Source of the DNA: JASFYU01 sp045046905
GTDB taxonomy: Bacteria; Bacteroidota; Bacteroidia; Flavobacteriales; Flavobacteriaceae
Assembly: GCA_045046905.1 (NCBI GenBank)
Contig: JASFYU010000192.1
Location: 1-14,744, forward strand
Direction: 5' to 3'
DNA length: 14,744 nucleotides
Of the stretch, positions 6,994 through 14,667 are shown piece after piece. Position 1 is the stretch's first letter, and the number at the start of each line of letters is the position of its first letter. Below the pieces are notes generated by a model, which was not told where the DNA came from, made no database searches, and saw only the letters and a list, made by a program, of their open reading frames with translations. The position numbers and the translations under genes were made by a program.

Positions 6994-7053
6994 AATTCTC
7001 TCTCGAGTAATCGAGATAATGTCGCTCCGATATCTCGGAAAGCAAAGAGAATT
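6994..7053. other. Nested inverted repeats downstream of the 89-aa gene
   Basis: The outer arms AATTCTCT (6994-7001) and AGAGAATT (7046-7053) enclose inner arms CGAGATA (7012-7018) and TATCTCG (7031-7037). RNA could fold into a long interrupted stem with a 12-base apical loop. No ORF is supported in 6983-7111. It may be part of the transcript's 3' end or a remnant of a small repeat element. Confidence 0.4.
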
Positions 7054-7111
7054 CCTAATTGTAATACCTCGCACCCTTGAGTTGCGGTAGTTTTTATATT
7101 CGCAGCTACTT

Positions 7112-7149
7112 AAATAAGAACATCCTGCCTTGGCAGGATGTTCTTATTT
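7112..7149. terminator. Strong bidirectional intrinsic terminator
   Basis: The arms AAATAAGAACATCCTGCC (7112-7129) and GGCAGGATGTTCTTATTT (7132-7149) are perfect 18-base complements around TT. The GC-rich core flanked by A-rich and T-rich ends works on both strands. It lies between convergent genes, the 89-aa gene (+) and the lipoprotein (-). The minus-strand stop codon (7144-7146) is inside the right arm. Confidence 0.88.
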
Positions 7150-7854
7150 TGATAGCATTCTGATACGTTCCAAATGCTTTTTTAACTCCTTTCCGTATTT
7201 AGAGTCGGCAACCTCTTGACTCAAAACACTATAAATAGAGTCTAGATATTTTATATTGGCATTAGGAACCTCAATCATAGCTATATAAGGAGCTATATAT
7301 GAATTCTTGTTGTTCAATGCGAAATTCAAGGCATAGGCATATTCACGCTGCACGCTTTTGTCCCCTAGTTTCTGGATAGAGTCTATTAGAAGAGAATCGA
7401 ATCGGGTTTCTGAATTTGTCACTAGTTGTAGCCGTTCTAGATTGGTTTTGTTGAACCGCGACATCACTTTTTGAAATTCCTCCAATTTTTTGTGCGTTTC
7501 AGAACCCTCAATACTCAAATTCGTATCAAAGGTGTTCCACGAAGTATTGATGGTGATGATACCGGGCTCCCCAAAAAAGGTGATGCGGTCGTTTATCGTA
7601 TTGTTGTCATTTTTGTTCAAGTAGAGATAAAAGATTTCAGGGCTTTCCAATTCGGTTTTAAAAACAAAGCTTCCATCATCTTCCACTTCCAATGAGTCTA
7701 TTGTAATTAAAACTGAATCTGGTATTTTCTGCAGGTACAGCATCCCTTTCTTCAATCCTTTTACCTTACCTGTAACGGTCATGGTGTTTTCTGTATCACC
7801 TCCACAGGCAATAGTAAATAGACCTACAACGGTCAGAAATAAATACTTTTTCAT
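7144..7854 (-). CDS. DUF4369-type lipoprotein
   Basis: A 236-aa protein with a lipoprotein signal (MKKYLFLTVVGLFTIAC; lipid-modified Cys17). After Cys comes GGDTEN, with acidic residues but no clear Bacteroidetes surface-export signal, so I cannot say whether it faces the periplasm or the outside. Residues about 24-125 fit the DUF4369 beta-domain: FTVTGKVKG-like opening (TVTGKVKGLKKGMLYLQK), then DSLEVEDDGSFVFKTELESPEIFYLYL. In many Bacteroidetes this domain precedes a thioredoxin fold. Here the C-terminal half is instead helical and Lys/Glu-rich with no CxxC, so it is a stand-alone version without redox residues. It is last in the leftward cluster, 44 bases after the DUF819 gene, and its stop lies inside a terminator. 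Function unknown. Confidence 0.85.
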   Translation of the reverse strand: MKKYLFLTVVGLFTIACGGDTENTMTVTGKVKGLKKGMLYLQKIPDSVLITIDSLEVEDDGSFVFKTELESPEIFYLYLNKNDNNTINDRITFFGEPGIITINTSWNTFDTNLSIEGSETHKKLEEFQKVMSRFNKTNLERLQLVTNSETRFDSLLIDSIQKLGDKSVQREYAYALNFALNNKNSYIAPYIAMIEVPNANIKYLDSIYSVLSQEVADSKYGKELKKHLERIRMLSK

Positions 7855-7898
7855 TTTATAAATTTAAAGTGGCAAATATCACTAAAGTTTGGCGAATA

Positions 7899-9200
7899 CT
7901 AAACTTTTGAAGCAATTTCCATAAGGTAGGCACATAATAATGCCCCTCCTGTACCTATTACATATCCGAAAACAGCTAGGAGTACGCCGACAGAAGCTAG
8001 TGAAGGATGAAACTCGGCGGCGACTACCGGAGCCGATGCCGCCCCGCCTACATTGGCCTGACTGCCGACCGCTAAAAAGAAAAAAGGAGCCTTTATCAGT
8101 TTGGCGACCAATATCAATAGGCCGGCATGAATCGAGATCCATATAAAACCAATAGCAAGTAAGCCTGGGTTTTCAAGAACCCTTGTCAAATCCATCTTCA
8201 TTCCAATGGTGGCTACTAAAATGTAAATGAACATACCTCCAATTTTACTAGCTCCTGCTCCTTCATAGTTTTTGGCCTTTGTAAATGAAATTAGAATACC
8301 AATGGCCGTTGCTATTACTACCGTCCAAAAAAAGGTACCACCTAAGAAGGAAAGGAAGCTTTTGGGGTTTTTGACGACCTCAAAATTTTCTGTTAAAATA
8401 GCGCTAAGGTGTTCTCCGAAAAAATGCGCTATGCCAACGGCTGTAAACGCAATGGAAAGCATCATTATATAGTCTTTGATGGTCGGTACTCGAGTAATCT
8501 TTTTCGAAAATTCGGTAACTCTCACCTTGAGGGCTTCTATGGCCGAGGTGTCGGCCTTGAGCCAGCGATCTATTTTTTTTGTTTTGCCAACGCCAAACAG
8601 TAGAATAGCCATCCAGACATTTGCTCCAATAACGTCTACGAGTACCATTTGACTAAACTTATCAGGATTGTATTTAAAAATTTCGAACATAGCCGCTTGA
8701 TTTGCACCACCTCCGATCCAGCTACCTGCAATGGTAGATAAGCCTCTCCATATAGCATCGAAATCATTGCCACCTACAGTCTCTGGAGAAAAAATGGATA
8801 CGATTAGAATGGCCAGGGGGCCACCAATAATAATACCAAAAGACCCTGTCAAGAACATGATTAAAGCCTTTGACCCTAGATTAGTAATTGCCTTTAAATC
8901 AATGCTCAGTGTCATTAAAACCAGAGCGGCAGGTAATAAATACCGGCTTGCCATAAAGTATACTTTTGACTCATGCTCAATAATCTCTCCTTCTGCACCG
9001 AGAGTCTTCCATTCGGGAGCAATAATGCCAATCGAGGTCAGGATTCCCGGTAGTAGGTAGCACATCAAAACCCCCGGAAAAATGGTGTAGAACCTCTTCC
9101 AAAAAACTTTTTTAGAAGAAGAGGTGTAAAATACAAAACCTAGGCAAAGGGTCAATAACCCAAATACTATGGTGTCATTGGTGATAAATGGTTCATTCAT
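7899..9200 (-). CDS. DUF819 family integral membrane protein
   Basis: A 433-aa very hydrophobic protein with about 11-12 predicted membrane segments and short loops. It shows a glycine-rich half-repeat pattern: SWIGGGANQAAMFEIFKY (around residue 165) and GSQANVGGAASAPVVAAEF (around 380), each in the second half of a bundle, suggesting two inverted or tandem halves as in many secondary transporters. The family is known from Bacillus YjcL and is widespread in Bacteroidetes; no substrate is established to my knowledge. The start MNEPFITNDTIVFGLL fits an N-terminus leading straight into the first membrane segment. It lies 57 bases downstream of the HAD gene, with a small hairpin and a TATATTTG box in between, so it may have its own promoter as well as read-through. 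Confidence 0.9.
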   Translation of the reverse strand: MNEPFITNDTIVFGLLTLCLGFVFYTSSSKKVFWKRFYTIFPGVLMCYLLPGILTSIGIIAPEWKTLGAEGEIIEHESKVYFMASRYLLPAALVLMTLSIDLKAITNLGSKALIMFLTGSFGIIIGGPLAILIVSIFSPETVGGNDFDAIWRGLSTIAGSWIGGGANQAAMFEIFKYNPDKFSQMVLVDVIGANVWMAILLFGVGKTKKIDRWLKADTSAIEALKVRVTEFSKKITRVPTIKDYIMMLSIAFTAVGIAHFFGEHLSAILTENFEVVKNPKSFLSFLGGTFFWTVVIATAIGILISFTKAKNYEGAGASKIGGMFIYILVATIGMKMDLTRVLENPGLLAIGFIWISIHAGLLILVAKLIKAPFFFLAVGSQANVGGAASAPVVAAEFHPSLASVGVLLAVFGYVIGTGGALLCAYLMEIASKV

Positions 9201-9223
9201 AAAAGGGGAGTTCGCATCACTTT

Positions 9224-9231
9224 CAAATATA
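9224..9231 (-). promoter_or_regulatory. TATATTTG -7 box upstream of the DUF819 gene
   Basis: On the minus strand this is an exact TAnnTTTG box, 24-31 bases upstream of the ATG at 9200. No TTG is seen at the expected -33 distance, so it is a candidate internal promoter only. Confidence 0.4.
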
Positions 9232-9239
9232 CTTAAAAC

Positions 9240-9255
9240 CTGAGTTCTATCTCAG
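9240..9255 (-). terminator. Weak hairpin after the HAD phosphatase gene
   Basis: CTGAG and CTCAG form a 5-bp stem around a 6-base loop, starting 3 bases after the HAD stop codon. On the minus strand it is followed by GTTTTAAG. The stem and T-run are short, so partial termination at most. Confidence 0.3.
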
Positions 9256-9257
9256 AT

Positions 9258-10061
9258 TTAAATTAAGATATGTTGCCTTATAAAGTGCGCAACACCATCT
9301 TCGGTATTGGGCAGGGTAATATAATCAGCAATGGCCTTCACCTGGTCACGGCCATTTGCGACAGCAACACCACAACCCGTATGTTTCAACATTTCGATAT
9401 CATTATAGTTGTCTCCAAAGGCAATGACATCATTCAAGGTATACTCCTTGTCTATAAGTAGCTTTATGGCTGAAAGTTTCGAAACCGATTTAGGGGCAAT
9501 CTCTATCAGGGTGTCATTAGAGCGATAAAGGTGTAAATCAGTGCTAAACATTTTTTGAAGTTTAGGAGAAATGGCGTCGGTGCTGCTTTTGTTTCCCATC
9601 AGCATGATTTTATGAGCCCCGATTCCCCTATGCTCCCAATCCTCGATGGTCTTAGAAGTATCTCTAAATACTGGCGTGTTTTGGGTATAGCGAATCTCTT
9701 TTTGAACCCTTTCAGTACGCTCCTCTACATACCATTCATCTTTGTGATATAAGCCTAGTTTTATCGAGTGTGCTTCGGTTAGCCGATGTATTTCTTTAAT
9801 GAAATTCATGCCGACAAGTGTGGATGATATTTCAAGGGAGCCCTTCATTATCAATGCTCCATTATAACAGATAATAGGTTCATTTTCAATTTTCATTCGC
9901 TGTTGTAGGTAGCTTATGGCCTTAGGCATACGTGCAGAGACTAAAATCACCTTAACGGCTTTTTTTATTCGATAAATTTCAGCTATGGTGAAGTCAGAGA
10001 CATCGCTTTTCGTAGTTAATAAGGTGCCGTCCAAGTCTGAGCACAGGACTTTATAATTCAT
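9258..10061 (-). CDS. Cof-type HAD-superfamily phosphatase (subfamily IIB)
   Basis: A 267-aa cytoplasmic Mg-dependent phosphatase. Motif I is SDLDGTLL, with nucleophile Asp9 and acid/base Asp11. Motif II is the Ser in LVSARM (Ser42), the conserved Lys lies in KLSAIK (about 195), and motif III is FGDNYNDIEML (about 215). The long insert between motifs II and III (PIICYNGALI through the KIMLMG segment) is the C2b cap, typical of sugar-phosphate or flavin-phosphate phosphatases. The substrate cannot be inferred. It begins one base after the stop of the DUF5916 gene, so the two are almost certainly on one transcript and may be translationally coupled. Length is normal for the family. Confidence 0.92.
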   Translation of the reverse strand: MNYKVLCSDLDGTLLTTKSDVSDFTIAEIYRIKKAVKVILVSARMPKAISYLQQRMKIENEPIICYNGALIMKGSLEISSTLVGMNFIKEIHRLTEAHSIKLGLYHKDEWYVEERTERVQKEIRYTQNTPVFRDTSKTIEDWEHRGIGAHKIMLMGNKSSTDAISPKLQKMFSTDLHLYRSNDTLIEIAPKSVSKLSAIKLLIDKEYTLNDVIAFGDNYNDIEMLKHTGCGVAVANGRDQVKAIADYITLPNTEDGVAHFIRQHILI

Positions 10062-10062
10062 A

Positions 10063-12261
10063 TTAAATAGTTAACCAATAGGTGAATTTTAGATTGATTG
10101 ACCTGTTTTTGGGCATAAAACTGTTTACAAAATAATTGTCGTTATATACAATGAACAAATCAGATAAAGGAGCAAAACGCCACTGTATTCTAGAGTTGAA
10201 ACCTAAGTTGTCACGTTGGTTGCTATATTGCACAAGGCTTGACCAATATATGGTCTTACTAAAGGTGATATCGACTTTTGGACTAATAAGCCAGATATCG
10301 GCACTAGAGTGGGGCGCAGGTAAGCTGATCTTATCATAATTGGTAAGAAGTGATAGAAAAACCTTGGGCTGAAACCGTAGCGTCATCATACTTTTGATTG
10401 AAAATCTTTTGCCATTGAAGAACCTACCTATCGAAGATTCTATTTTATAAGCGAAGAGCTTTCGCCTATCTGATTGATACTCTAGCCCTACATTGTTATA
10501 ATGGTAGCCAAGGTTGCCAGGTAAGGGTACGGCATCTTCTTTATTAGTAGGGTCAAAAGAATCATATAGGTAGATATAGGTGTTGTCTATTTGTACCATT
10601 GCTTGTGACGAATTCCTGAAGCGGGCCTTCCAGGCCACTTTTAATTTATAATCGGTATTTCTATAGTGGTCACTAGGTTTCCACAAAAGAGAGGGCGAGA
10701 ACTGAAAGCCATGGCTTTGTAGTAGGCCTCTCTCAGGCCAAAAAACCCGTTCTAAATACACAAAGCTCTTTAAAATATCTGTTCTTCGAACAAATCCTAG
10801 GTCTGATCTAAAATCCTCATCTATATGAACCAACTTTGCATATGCTTTGTAGTTCCTCGAATTATAATTCATTCGGCCACCCGTTGATATGTTGTGCCCT
10901 TTTTTTCCATGAGAAAAAGATTTATGCATGAAAAGGCCTCCGTCCCACGTATTGTCTTTTGTTATTAAATGATAATCGGCGCCCAATACTCTGTTATAGG
11001 TGTCTTCGGGGTCGATAAAGTCATAATCTTTCGTCGATTGTCGATTAATGAAAAATAAGCCAATAGTAGATCTTGAAAAGACCTTTTGCTGAATGGCCAT
11101 CATCATATTATTATTGGCCCCTATCTCATTGGCCTCATCGGCTTCCGTTTGTATGTTCAGCAGGCCTAGACGAAGGTCTTTGGTGATTTTACCACTTAGG
11201 CGAACGCCTCCGAGTATTTTATTTTCTATAGAATTACCGGCCGTATCTTGGGCGATACCGATTCGTCTTGAAAAAAATGGGTTAGAATTGAACTGGTCGC
11301 CATAACTGCTAAACAAATCACTGTTGTCTACAAAGAATTGTCTTTTTTCAGGTAAGGAAACCTCGAACCTAGTCAGGTTGGTAACTTGATCATCAACTTC
11401 GACCTGTGAAAAATCAGGATTTATGGTGATATCCAAATTCATGCTACTGCCGATAGCTACTTTAATATCACCGCCTACTTTAATACCGGCAAGGCCATCG
11501 CCAGTTTCAAAATCTTTTTGCGAGATTGTATTGACATAAGGAATTACGGCCAAAGGGGTTCGTGATTTGCCTAAAGGGTTTTCAAAAATCATATCGCCCA
11601 TAAATGCGAGGCCAAAGACATTTTGGTTTTTGGGGATTTGTATCCATGTACTTGTTTCATTCGATTGAGTGTCAAAACGATAACTATTGAACCTCCATTT
11701 AGTTTCTCCCTCCTTGAATTTGAAGGACGTCAACGGAATTATCAGCTCAGAAATATAGTAATCGTCATATATGACTGTTTCTCCCTGCCATTTAACATCC
11801 CAAGTAGTCGAAAATCCCCGTAGACTATTGCCTCCGCCAGAAACAAGACCTTCACGGCGTACGCCATACGGATTTGTTCCGAACAAAAATGCGTTGGTAC
11901 CATCATTGAAGGTGTCGAACAATAAAGATATATTATCAGAGCTGCCTGCCCTAAAATCGCGTTTTAAAGATTGAATGGCATAGTCACTTCCAGTGGCGTT
12001 TACCTTTATGCCTATGTAGAGGTTGTCATCATCATAGAGCATTTTTATTTCCGATGGCTGTTTTGCCTGAATATCATCGGTCGGAAAATATTCCCAAAAA
12101 TTATGGGCGCTTTCTGCTTTTGCCCAAACGGCTTCATCCAAGATGCCATCTGCCGTTATGGTCTCCGAAATATACTTTACGGTAAATGACTTGTTTGTTG
12201 TTTGTGATACGGCGGGGAACCAAAGAAGAAAAAGTGCAAACGCATAAAAAGCTCTCGCCAT
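10063..12261 (-). CDS. DUF5916 outer-membrane protein with N-terminal CBM9/DOMON-like domain
   Basis: A 732-aa exported protein. The signal peptide is MARAFYAFALFLLWFPAVSQ, cleaved near residue 19-20. Residues about 27-225 form a carbohydrate-binding CBM9-like sandwich (ITADGILDEAVWAKAE, LYIGIKVNA, FLFGTNPYGVRREG, WDVKWQGET). The rest matches DUF5916, with DITINPDFSQVEVDDQVTNLTRFE and LPEKRQFFVDN being signature strings. It continues as alternating amphipathic strands ending in an aromatic-rich C-terminus (LKFTYWLTI), as in an outer-membrane beta-barrel. It is first in the leftward cluster, one base before the HAD gene. A TAAATTTG box lies 24-31 bases upstream. DUF5916 proteins are common in Bacteroidetes; the role is unproven. 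Binding or passage of carbohydrate at the outer membrane is an inference from the domain only. Confidence 0.92.
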   Translation of the reverse strand: MARAFYAFALFLLWFPAVSQTTNKSFTVKYISETITADGILDEAVWAKAESAHNFWEYFPTDDIQAKQPSEIKMLYDDDNLYIGIKVNATGSDYAIQSLKRDFRAGSSDNISLLFDTFNDGTNAFLFGTNPYGVRREGLVSGGGNSLRGFSTTWDVKWQGETVIYDDYYISELIIPLTSFKFKEGETKWRFNSYRFDTQSNETSTWIQIPKNQNVFGLAFMGDMIFENPLGKSRTPLAVIPYVNTISQKDFETGDGLAGIKVGGDIKVAIGSSMNLDITINPDFSQVEVDDQVTNLTRFEVSLPEKRQFFVDNSDLFSSYGDQFNSNPFFSRRIGIAQDTAGNSIENKILGGVRLSGKITKDLRLGLLNIQTEADEANEIGANNNMMMAIQQKVFSRSTIGLFFINRQSTKDYDFIDPEDTYNRVLGADYHLITKDNTWDGGLFMHKSFSHGKKGHNISTGGRMNYNSRNYKAYAKLVHIDEDFRSDLGFVRRTDILKSFVYLERVFWPERGLLQSHGFQFSPSLLWKPSDHYRNTDYKLKVAWKARFRNSSQAMVQIDNTYIYLYDSFDPTNKEDAVPLPGNLGYHYNNVGLEYQSDRRKLFAYKIESSIGRFFNGKRFSIKSMMTLRFQPKVFLSLLTNYDKISLPAPHSSADIWLISPKVDITFSKTIYWSSLVQYSNQRDNLGFNSRIQWRFAPLSDLFIVYNDNYFVNSFMPKNRSINLKFTYWLTI

Positions 12262-12284
12262 TAGTTTTAATTTAATTGGAATAT

Positions 12285-12292
12285 CAAATTTA
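12285..12292 (-). promoter_or_regulatory. TAAATTTG -7 box of the DUF5916-HAD-DUF819-DUF4369 cluster
   Basis: An exact TAnnTTTG box on the minus strand, 24-31 bases before the ATG at 12261. The nearest TTG (12318-12320) is 25 bases upstream, longer than usual, so the -33 element is uncertain. The 72-base gap from the ribbon-helix-helix gene holds nothing else I can support except A/T tracts. Confidence 0.5.
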
Positions 12293-12333
12293 GGAGTTTA
12301 AAGCGTTAAAAAAATCCCAATTTTTTTTCCTAT

Positions 12334-12489
12334 CTATTTTTTTGGCTCTCGTTTTGCCTCTTTTAGGTATTTCATTAAGATCCACTCAATTTGTCCGTTC
12401 GTTCTTCGAAATTCATGGGCAGCCCATTTTTCAATGGCCTTGAGCATATCCTCGTTTAATCGCAGTGCAAATCCTTTCTTTTTACTCAT
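12334..12489 (-). CDS. Arc-like ribbon-helix-helix DNA-binding protein
   Basis: A 51-aa protein, MSKKKGFALRLNEDMLKAIE and onward. The pattern is that of an Arc/MetJ ribbon-helix-helix monomer. Residues 6-11 (GFALRL) form the DNA-contacting beta-strand, 13-29 helix A (EDMLKAIEKWAAHEFRR), then a short turn (TNG), and helix B at about 33-46 (QIEWILMKYLKEAK). The strongly basic tail and lack of other domains suggest a small dimeric regulator. The ATG at 12489 overlaps the stop of an upstream 47-aa frame (ATGAGTAA), which implies translational coupling. No toxin gene lies beside it, so I do not call it an antitoxin. The SPFH gene lies upstream on the same strand, with a 271-base gap before the 47-aa frame. 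Confidence 0.78.
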   Translation of the reverse strand: MSKKKGFALRLNEDMLKAIEKWAAHEFRRTNGQIEWILMKYLKEAKREPKK

Positions 12490-12625
12490 TGTTTTTGCTA
12501 AAATAACGGTCGATAACTAGCAGTGCTTCTTTCCTTTGTATGTCTATAAACACCTTGTTGTCTCTTTCTAATACAATTTGTACTCCTTTTGTTCTCTTTC
12601 TGGTTGTAGGCCTTGTTCTTGCCAA
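12482..12625 (-). CDS. 47-aa basic small protein, TTG start (putative)
   Basis: The frame opens after a TAA and has no ATG. TTG at 12625 is the only plausible start, giving MARTRPTTRKRTKGVQIVLE when the first codon is read as Met, then RDNKVFIDIQRKEALLVIDR and a short tail ending NNE. The first dozen residues are very basic, and the rest looks like one beta-hairpin followed by a helix. It overlaps the ribbon-helix-helix start by 8 bases (ATGAGTAA), as expected for a coupled pair. A run of eight T lies just before and at the start on the coding strand, so an indel or sequencing slip there could hide a longer N-terminus. I checked all three upstream frames and found stops but no ATG. Family unknown. 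It could be a remnant. Confidence 0.45.
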   Translation of the reverse strand: MARTRPTTRKRTKGVQIVLERDNKVFIDIQRKEALLVIDRYFSKNNE

Positions 12626-12896
12626 AAAAAACGAACTCTTTTTATATTAGCCGATTGAATTGTACTTTCTTAGATAGTATTGATTCATGCCGCCCCATCG
12701 GATTATTTTTTCGAAAAATGAAAGAGCATAAATCGATATTGAATGCCGATTTTATCAATGGTCGATTTCAATTTCATAAGAAAACAATACTGTTTCAGTA
12801 ACTATAGCCAATATAAAAGAAACACCAACAGGCTTGAATTTATCAATCGTAGCCACCATAAATTAAAATGCTGTATTTCTTTAAAAATTCGTATGA
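12626..12896. other. Intergenic region between the SPFH gene and the small-gene pair
   Basis: 271 bases with no supportable gene. Plus-strand frames here are short and overlap the minus-strand small gene or have no homology I recognise. No clear GC-rich terminator hairpin follows the SPFH stop, so read-through into the small-gene pair is possible. No TAnnTTTG box is evident. Confidence 0.4.
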
Positions 12897-13754
12897 TCAA
12901 TGATTTAGAGTTCCTGCATTGATTATAGGTACCGCATCCTTGTCAGAACAGAGGACGACCATAAGATTACTGACCATCGCAGCTTTTCGCTCTTCATCAA
13001 GCTGTACAATATTTTTTTTATTTAATTGTTCCAAAGCCATTTCTACCATACTTACTGCACCTTCTACGATTTTATGTCGGGCGGCGACGATTGCGGTGGC
13101 CTGCTGTCTTTTAAGCATTGCATTGGCAATCTCCTGGGCATAAGCTAAATACCCGATACGTGCTTCCAATACTTCTATTCCGGCCATTAACAGACGCTCT
13201 TGAAGTTCTTTTTCTAAAGCTTCGCTTAGCTCGTTTACGCTTGATCGTAGGGTAATATCTTCATCAAGCCCTTGATCCGCAAAATTATCATACGGATACA
13301 TACTGGCCAATTTTCGAACGGCAGCATCCGTTTGTACACGAACAAAGTTTTGATAATCATCGACATCAAAGGCTGCTTTGTATGTGTCGGTGACTCGCCA
13401 TACCAAAATAGTGCTAATCATTACAGGGTTGCCCAGTTTATCATTTACCTTAAGGCGTTCGCTGTCAAAATTACTGGCCCGCAATGATATTTTTCTTTTG
13501 ACGTATAATGGGTTAACCCAAAATAGTCCGTTGTTCTTTATAGTGCCCACGTACTTTCCGAAAAGCAATAGTACCCTTAAACTATTTGAGTTTACTAATA
13601 CAAAACCTCGAATCATACCAATTACCGCTAAGATAACGATAATGGACAATGATGGTAATCGAATCAGGATTAACAACCCTCCGATTAATAATAGTACAAA
13701 GAGAAACAGCATCATATAACCATTCATAGGGGTTAGATTTTTTTCGTTTTTCAT
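12897..13754 (-). CDS. SPFH/band-7 domain membrane protein
   Basis: A 285-aa member of the stomatin/prohibitin/flotillin/HflK-C superfamily. A membrane-anchoring hydrophobic stretch (about residues 12-52, two segments in a hairpin: MMLFLFVLLLIGGLLILI and LSIIVILAVIGMIRGFVLV) is followed by the band-7 domain from about residue 53. Typical strings are NSLRVLLLFGKYVGTIKNNG, NPVMISTILVWRVTDTYKAAF and VRVQTDAAVRKLAS. A helical region follows (ALEKELQERLLMAGIEVLEARIGYLAYAQEIANAMLKRQQA), then a short C-terminal tail (VVLCSDKDAVPIINAGTLNH). Such proteins assemble into ring-like scaffolds in membrane microdomains. No NfeD or protease partner lies adjacent here. The next genes on the same strand are the 47-aa protein and a ribbon-helix-helix protein. 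It is divergent from the S1/P1 nuclease. Confidence 0.93.
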   Translation of the reverse strand: MKNEKNLTPMNGYMMLFLFVLLLIGGLLILIRLPSLSIIVILAVIGMIRGFVLVNSNSLRVLLLFGKYVGTIKNNGLFWVNPLYVKRKISLRASNFDSERLKVNDKLGNPVMISTILVWRVTDTYKAAFDVDDYQNFVRVQTDAAVRKLASMYPYDNFADQGLDEDITLRSSVNELSEALEKELQERLLMAGIEVLEARIGYLAYAQEIANAMLKRQQATAIVAARHKIVEGAVSMVEMALEQLNKKNIVQLDEERKAAMVSNLMVVLCSDKDAVPIINAGTLNH

Positions 13755-13896
13755 AGTTGTTGAATTTTATGATATTAAAATGATATAAAAACAAATAGCA
13801 GATGCAAATTATTCTCACATTATTAAAGAGGTCAAATGATAGTAATCTTTTTTTAGATTAAATTTCCTTTCTCTATTTTTAGCAAAAATTAAATCG
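13755..13896. other. Divergent intergenic region between SPFH and S1/P1 nuclease genes
   Basis: 142 A/T-rich bases that must hold both promoters. I see only imperfect -7 boxes: TATTTTTA at 13874-13881 for the nuclease and TAATTTG-like sequence for the SPFH gene. No operator-like palindrome stands out. Confidence 0.35.
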
Positions 13897-14667
13897 ATGA
13901 AAAAATCTGTTTTACTCGTTTTCTTAGTGTGTAACCTAACTTATGGTACTACACCTTTTTGGTCCAAAATAGGGCATCGAGTCATTGGTGAGGTTGCCCA
14001 GGCCCATTTGAACGGGCGTGCTAAAAGGGCTATCAATAAGTTGCTGAATGGGCAGAGTTTGGCAGCAGTTTCTAATTTTGCCGATGAAATGAAGGCAGAT
14101 ACTACCTATCGCAAATTTAGGACATGGCATTATGTGAATTTTCCGGCAGATAAAAAGTATACCGATGTTGTACCAAGTAAATATGGTGATCTTGTAGTAG
14201 GTATTCAAAAATGTATCGCCATTGTCAAAGATGAGAACAGCTCTAAAGCCGATAAGATTTTCTATTTAAAAATGTTGATTCATTTGGTAGGGGATTTACA
14301 TCAGCCCATGCATGTAGGAAGACGCAAAGATAAAGGGGGTAATGCTACTAATTTGCAATGGTTCAATAGGAACAGTAACCTACATAGGGTTTGGGATACT
14401 GAACTGATTAAAGACCATGGTATGAGTTATAGCGAACTTGCTGAGGCACTTCCGAAATTAACCAAAAAGGAAAAAAAAGCCATTCAAAAAGGTGATGTCT
14501 ATGATTGGGTAGAGGAATCTCAAGAGATGGCCAATGAATTATATGAATCTGTAGAGGAGGGTGAAAAACTGTACTACCAATATGGATACAAGTGGTGGGG
14601 AAGCCTAGAAATACAATTAGAAAAAGGAGGATTGCGATTGGCGAAGATTTTAAATGAACTTTTCTAG
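13897..14667 (+). CDS. Secreted S1/P1-family zinc nuclease
   Basis: A 256-aa phosphodiesterase of the phospholipase C/P1 nuclease fold that cleaves single-stranded DNA and RNA, and often has 3'-nucleotidase activity. The signal peptide is MKKSVLLVFLVCNLTYGTTP. The mature protein would begin near Trp22, which in this family coordinates zinc through its N-terminus, so cleavage right before Trp22 would be needed. All nine zinc ligands of P1 nuclease are present with exact spacing: Trp22, His27, Asp63, His78 (WHYVNF), His129, Asp133, His139 (HLVGDLHQPMH), His163 and Asp167 (NLHRVWD). Length fits bacterial members. Located in the periplasm or outside, probably for nutrient or phosphate scavenging from nucleic acids (inference). 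Divergent from the SPFH gene. Confidence 0.95.
   Translation: MKKSVLLVFLVCNLTYGTTPFWSKIGHRVIGEVAQAHLNGRAKRAINKLLNGQSLAAVSNFADEMKADTTYRKFRTWHYVNFPADKKYTDVVPSKYGDLVVGIQKCIAIVKDENSSKADKIFYLKMLIHLVGDLHQPMHVGRRKDKGGNATNLQWFNRNSNLHRVWDTELIKDHGMSYSELAEALPKLTKKEKKAIQKGDVYDWVEESQEMANELYESVEEGEKLYYQYGYKWWGSLEIQLEKGGLRLAKILNELF

Noticed and set aside
12456..12469. Third partial match (TTTAATCGCAGTGC) to the stop-codon hairpin motif
   Set aside because: It lies inside the ribbon-helix-helix coding sequence, lacks the second stem arm GCGAT and the AGCCAT tail, and is explained by the codons for ALRLN.
12334..12625. Small-gene pair considered as a toxin-antitoxin system
   Set aside because: The ribbon-helix-helix protein could be an antitoxin, but the 47-aa partner shows no known toxin motif and has an uncertain start, so a toxin claim is unsupported.
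12613..12801. Plus-strand 62-aa frame between the small-gene pair and SPFH
   Set aside because: Its first part is antisense to the 47-aa frame, it has no recognisable features or promoter, and its composition is not convincing.
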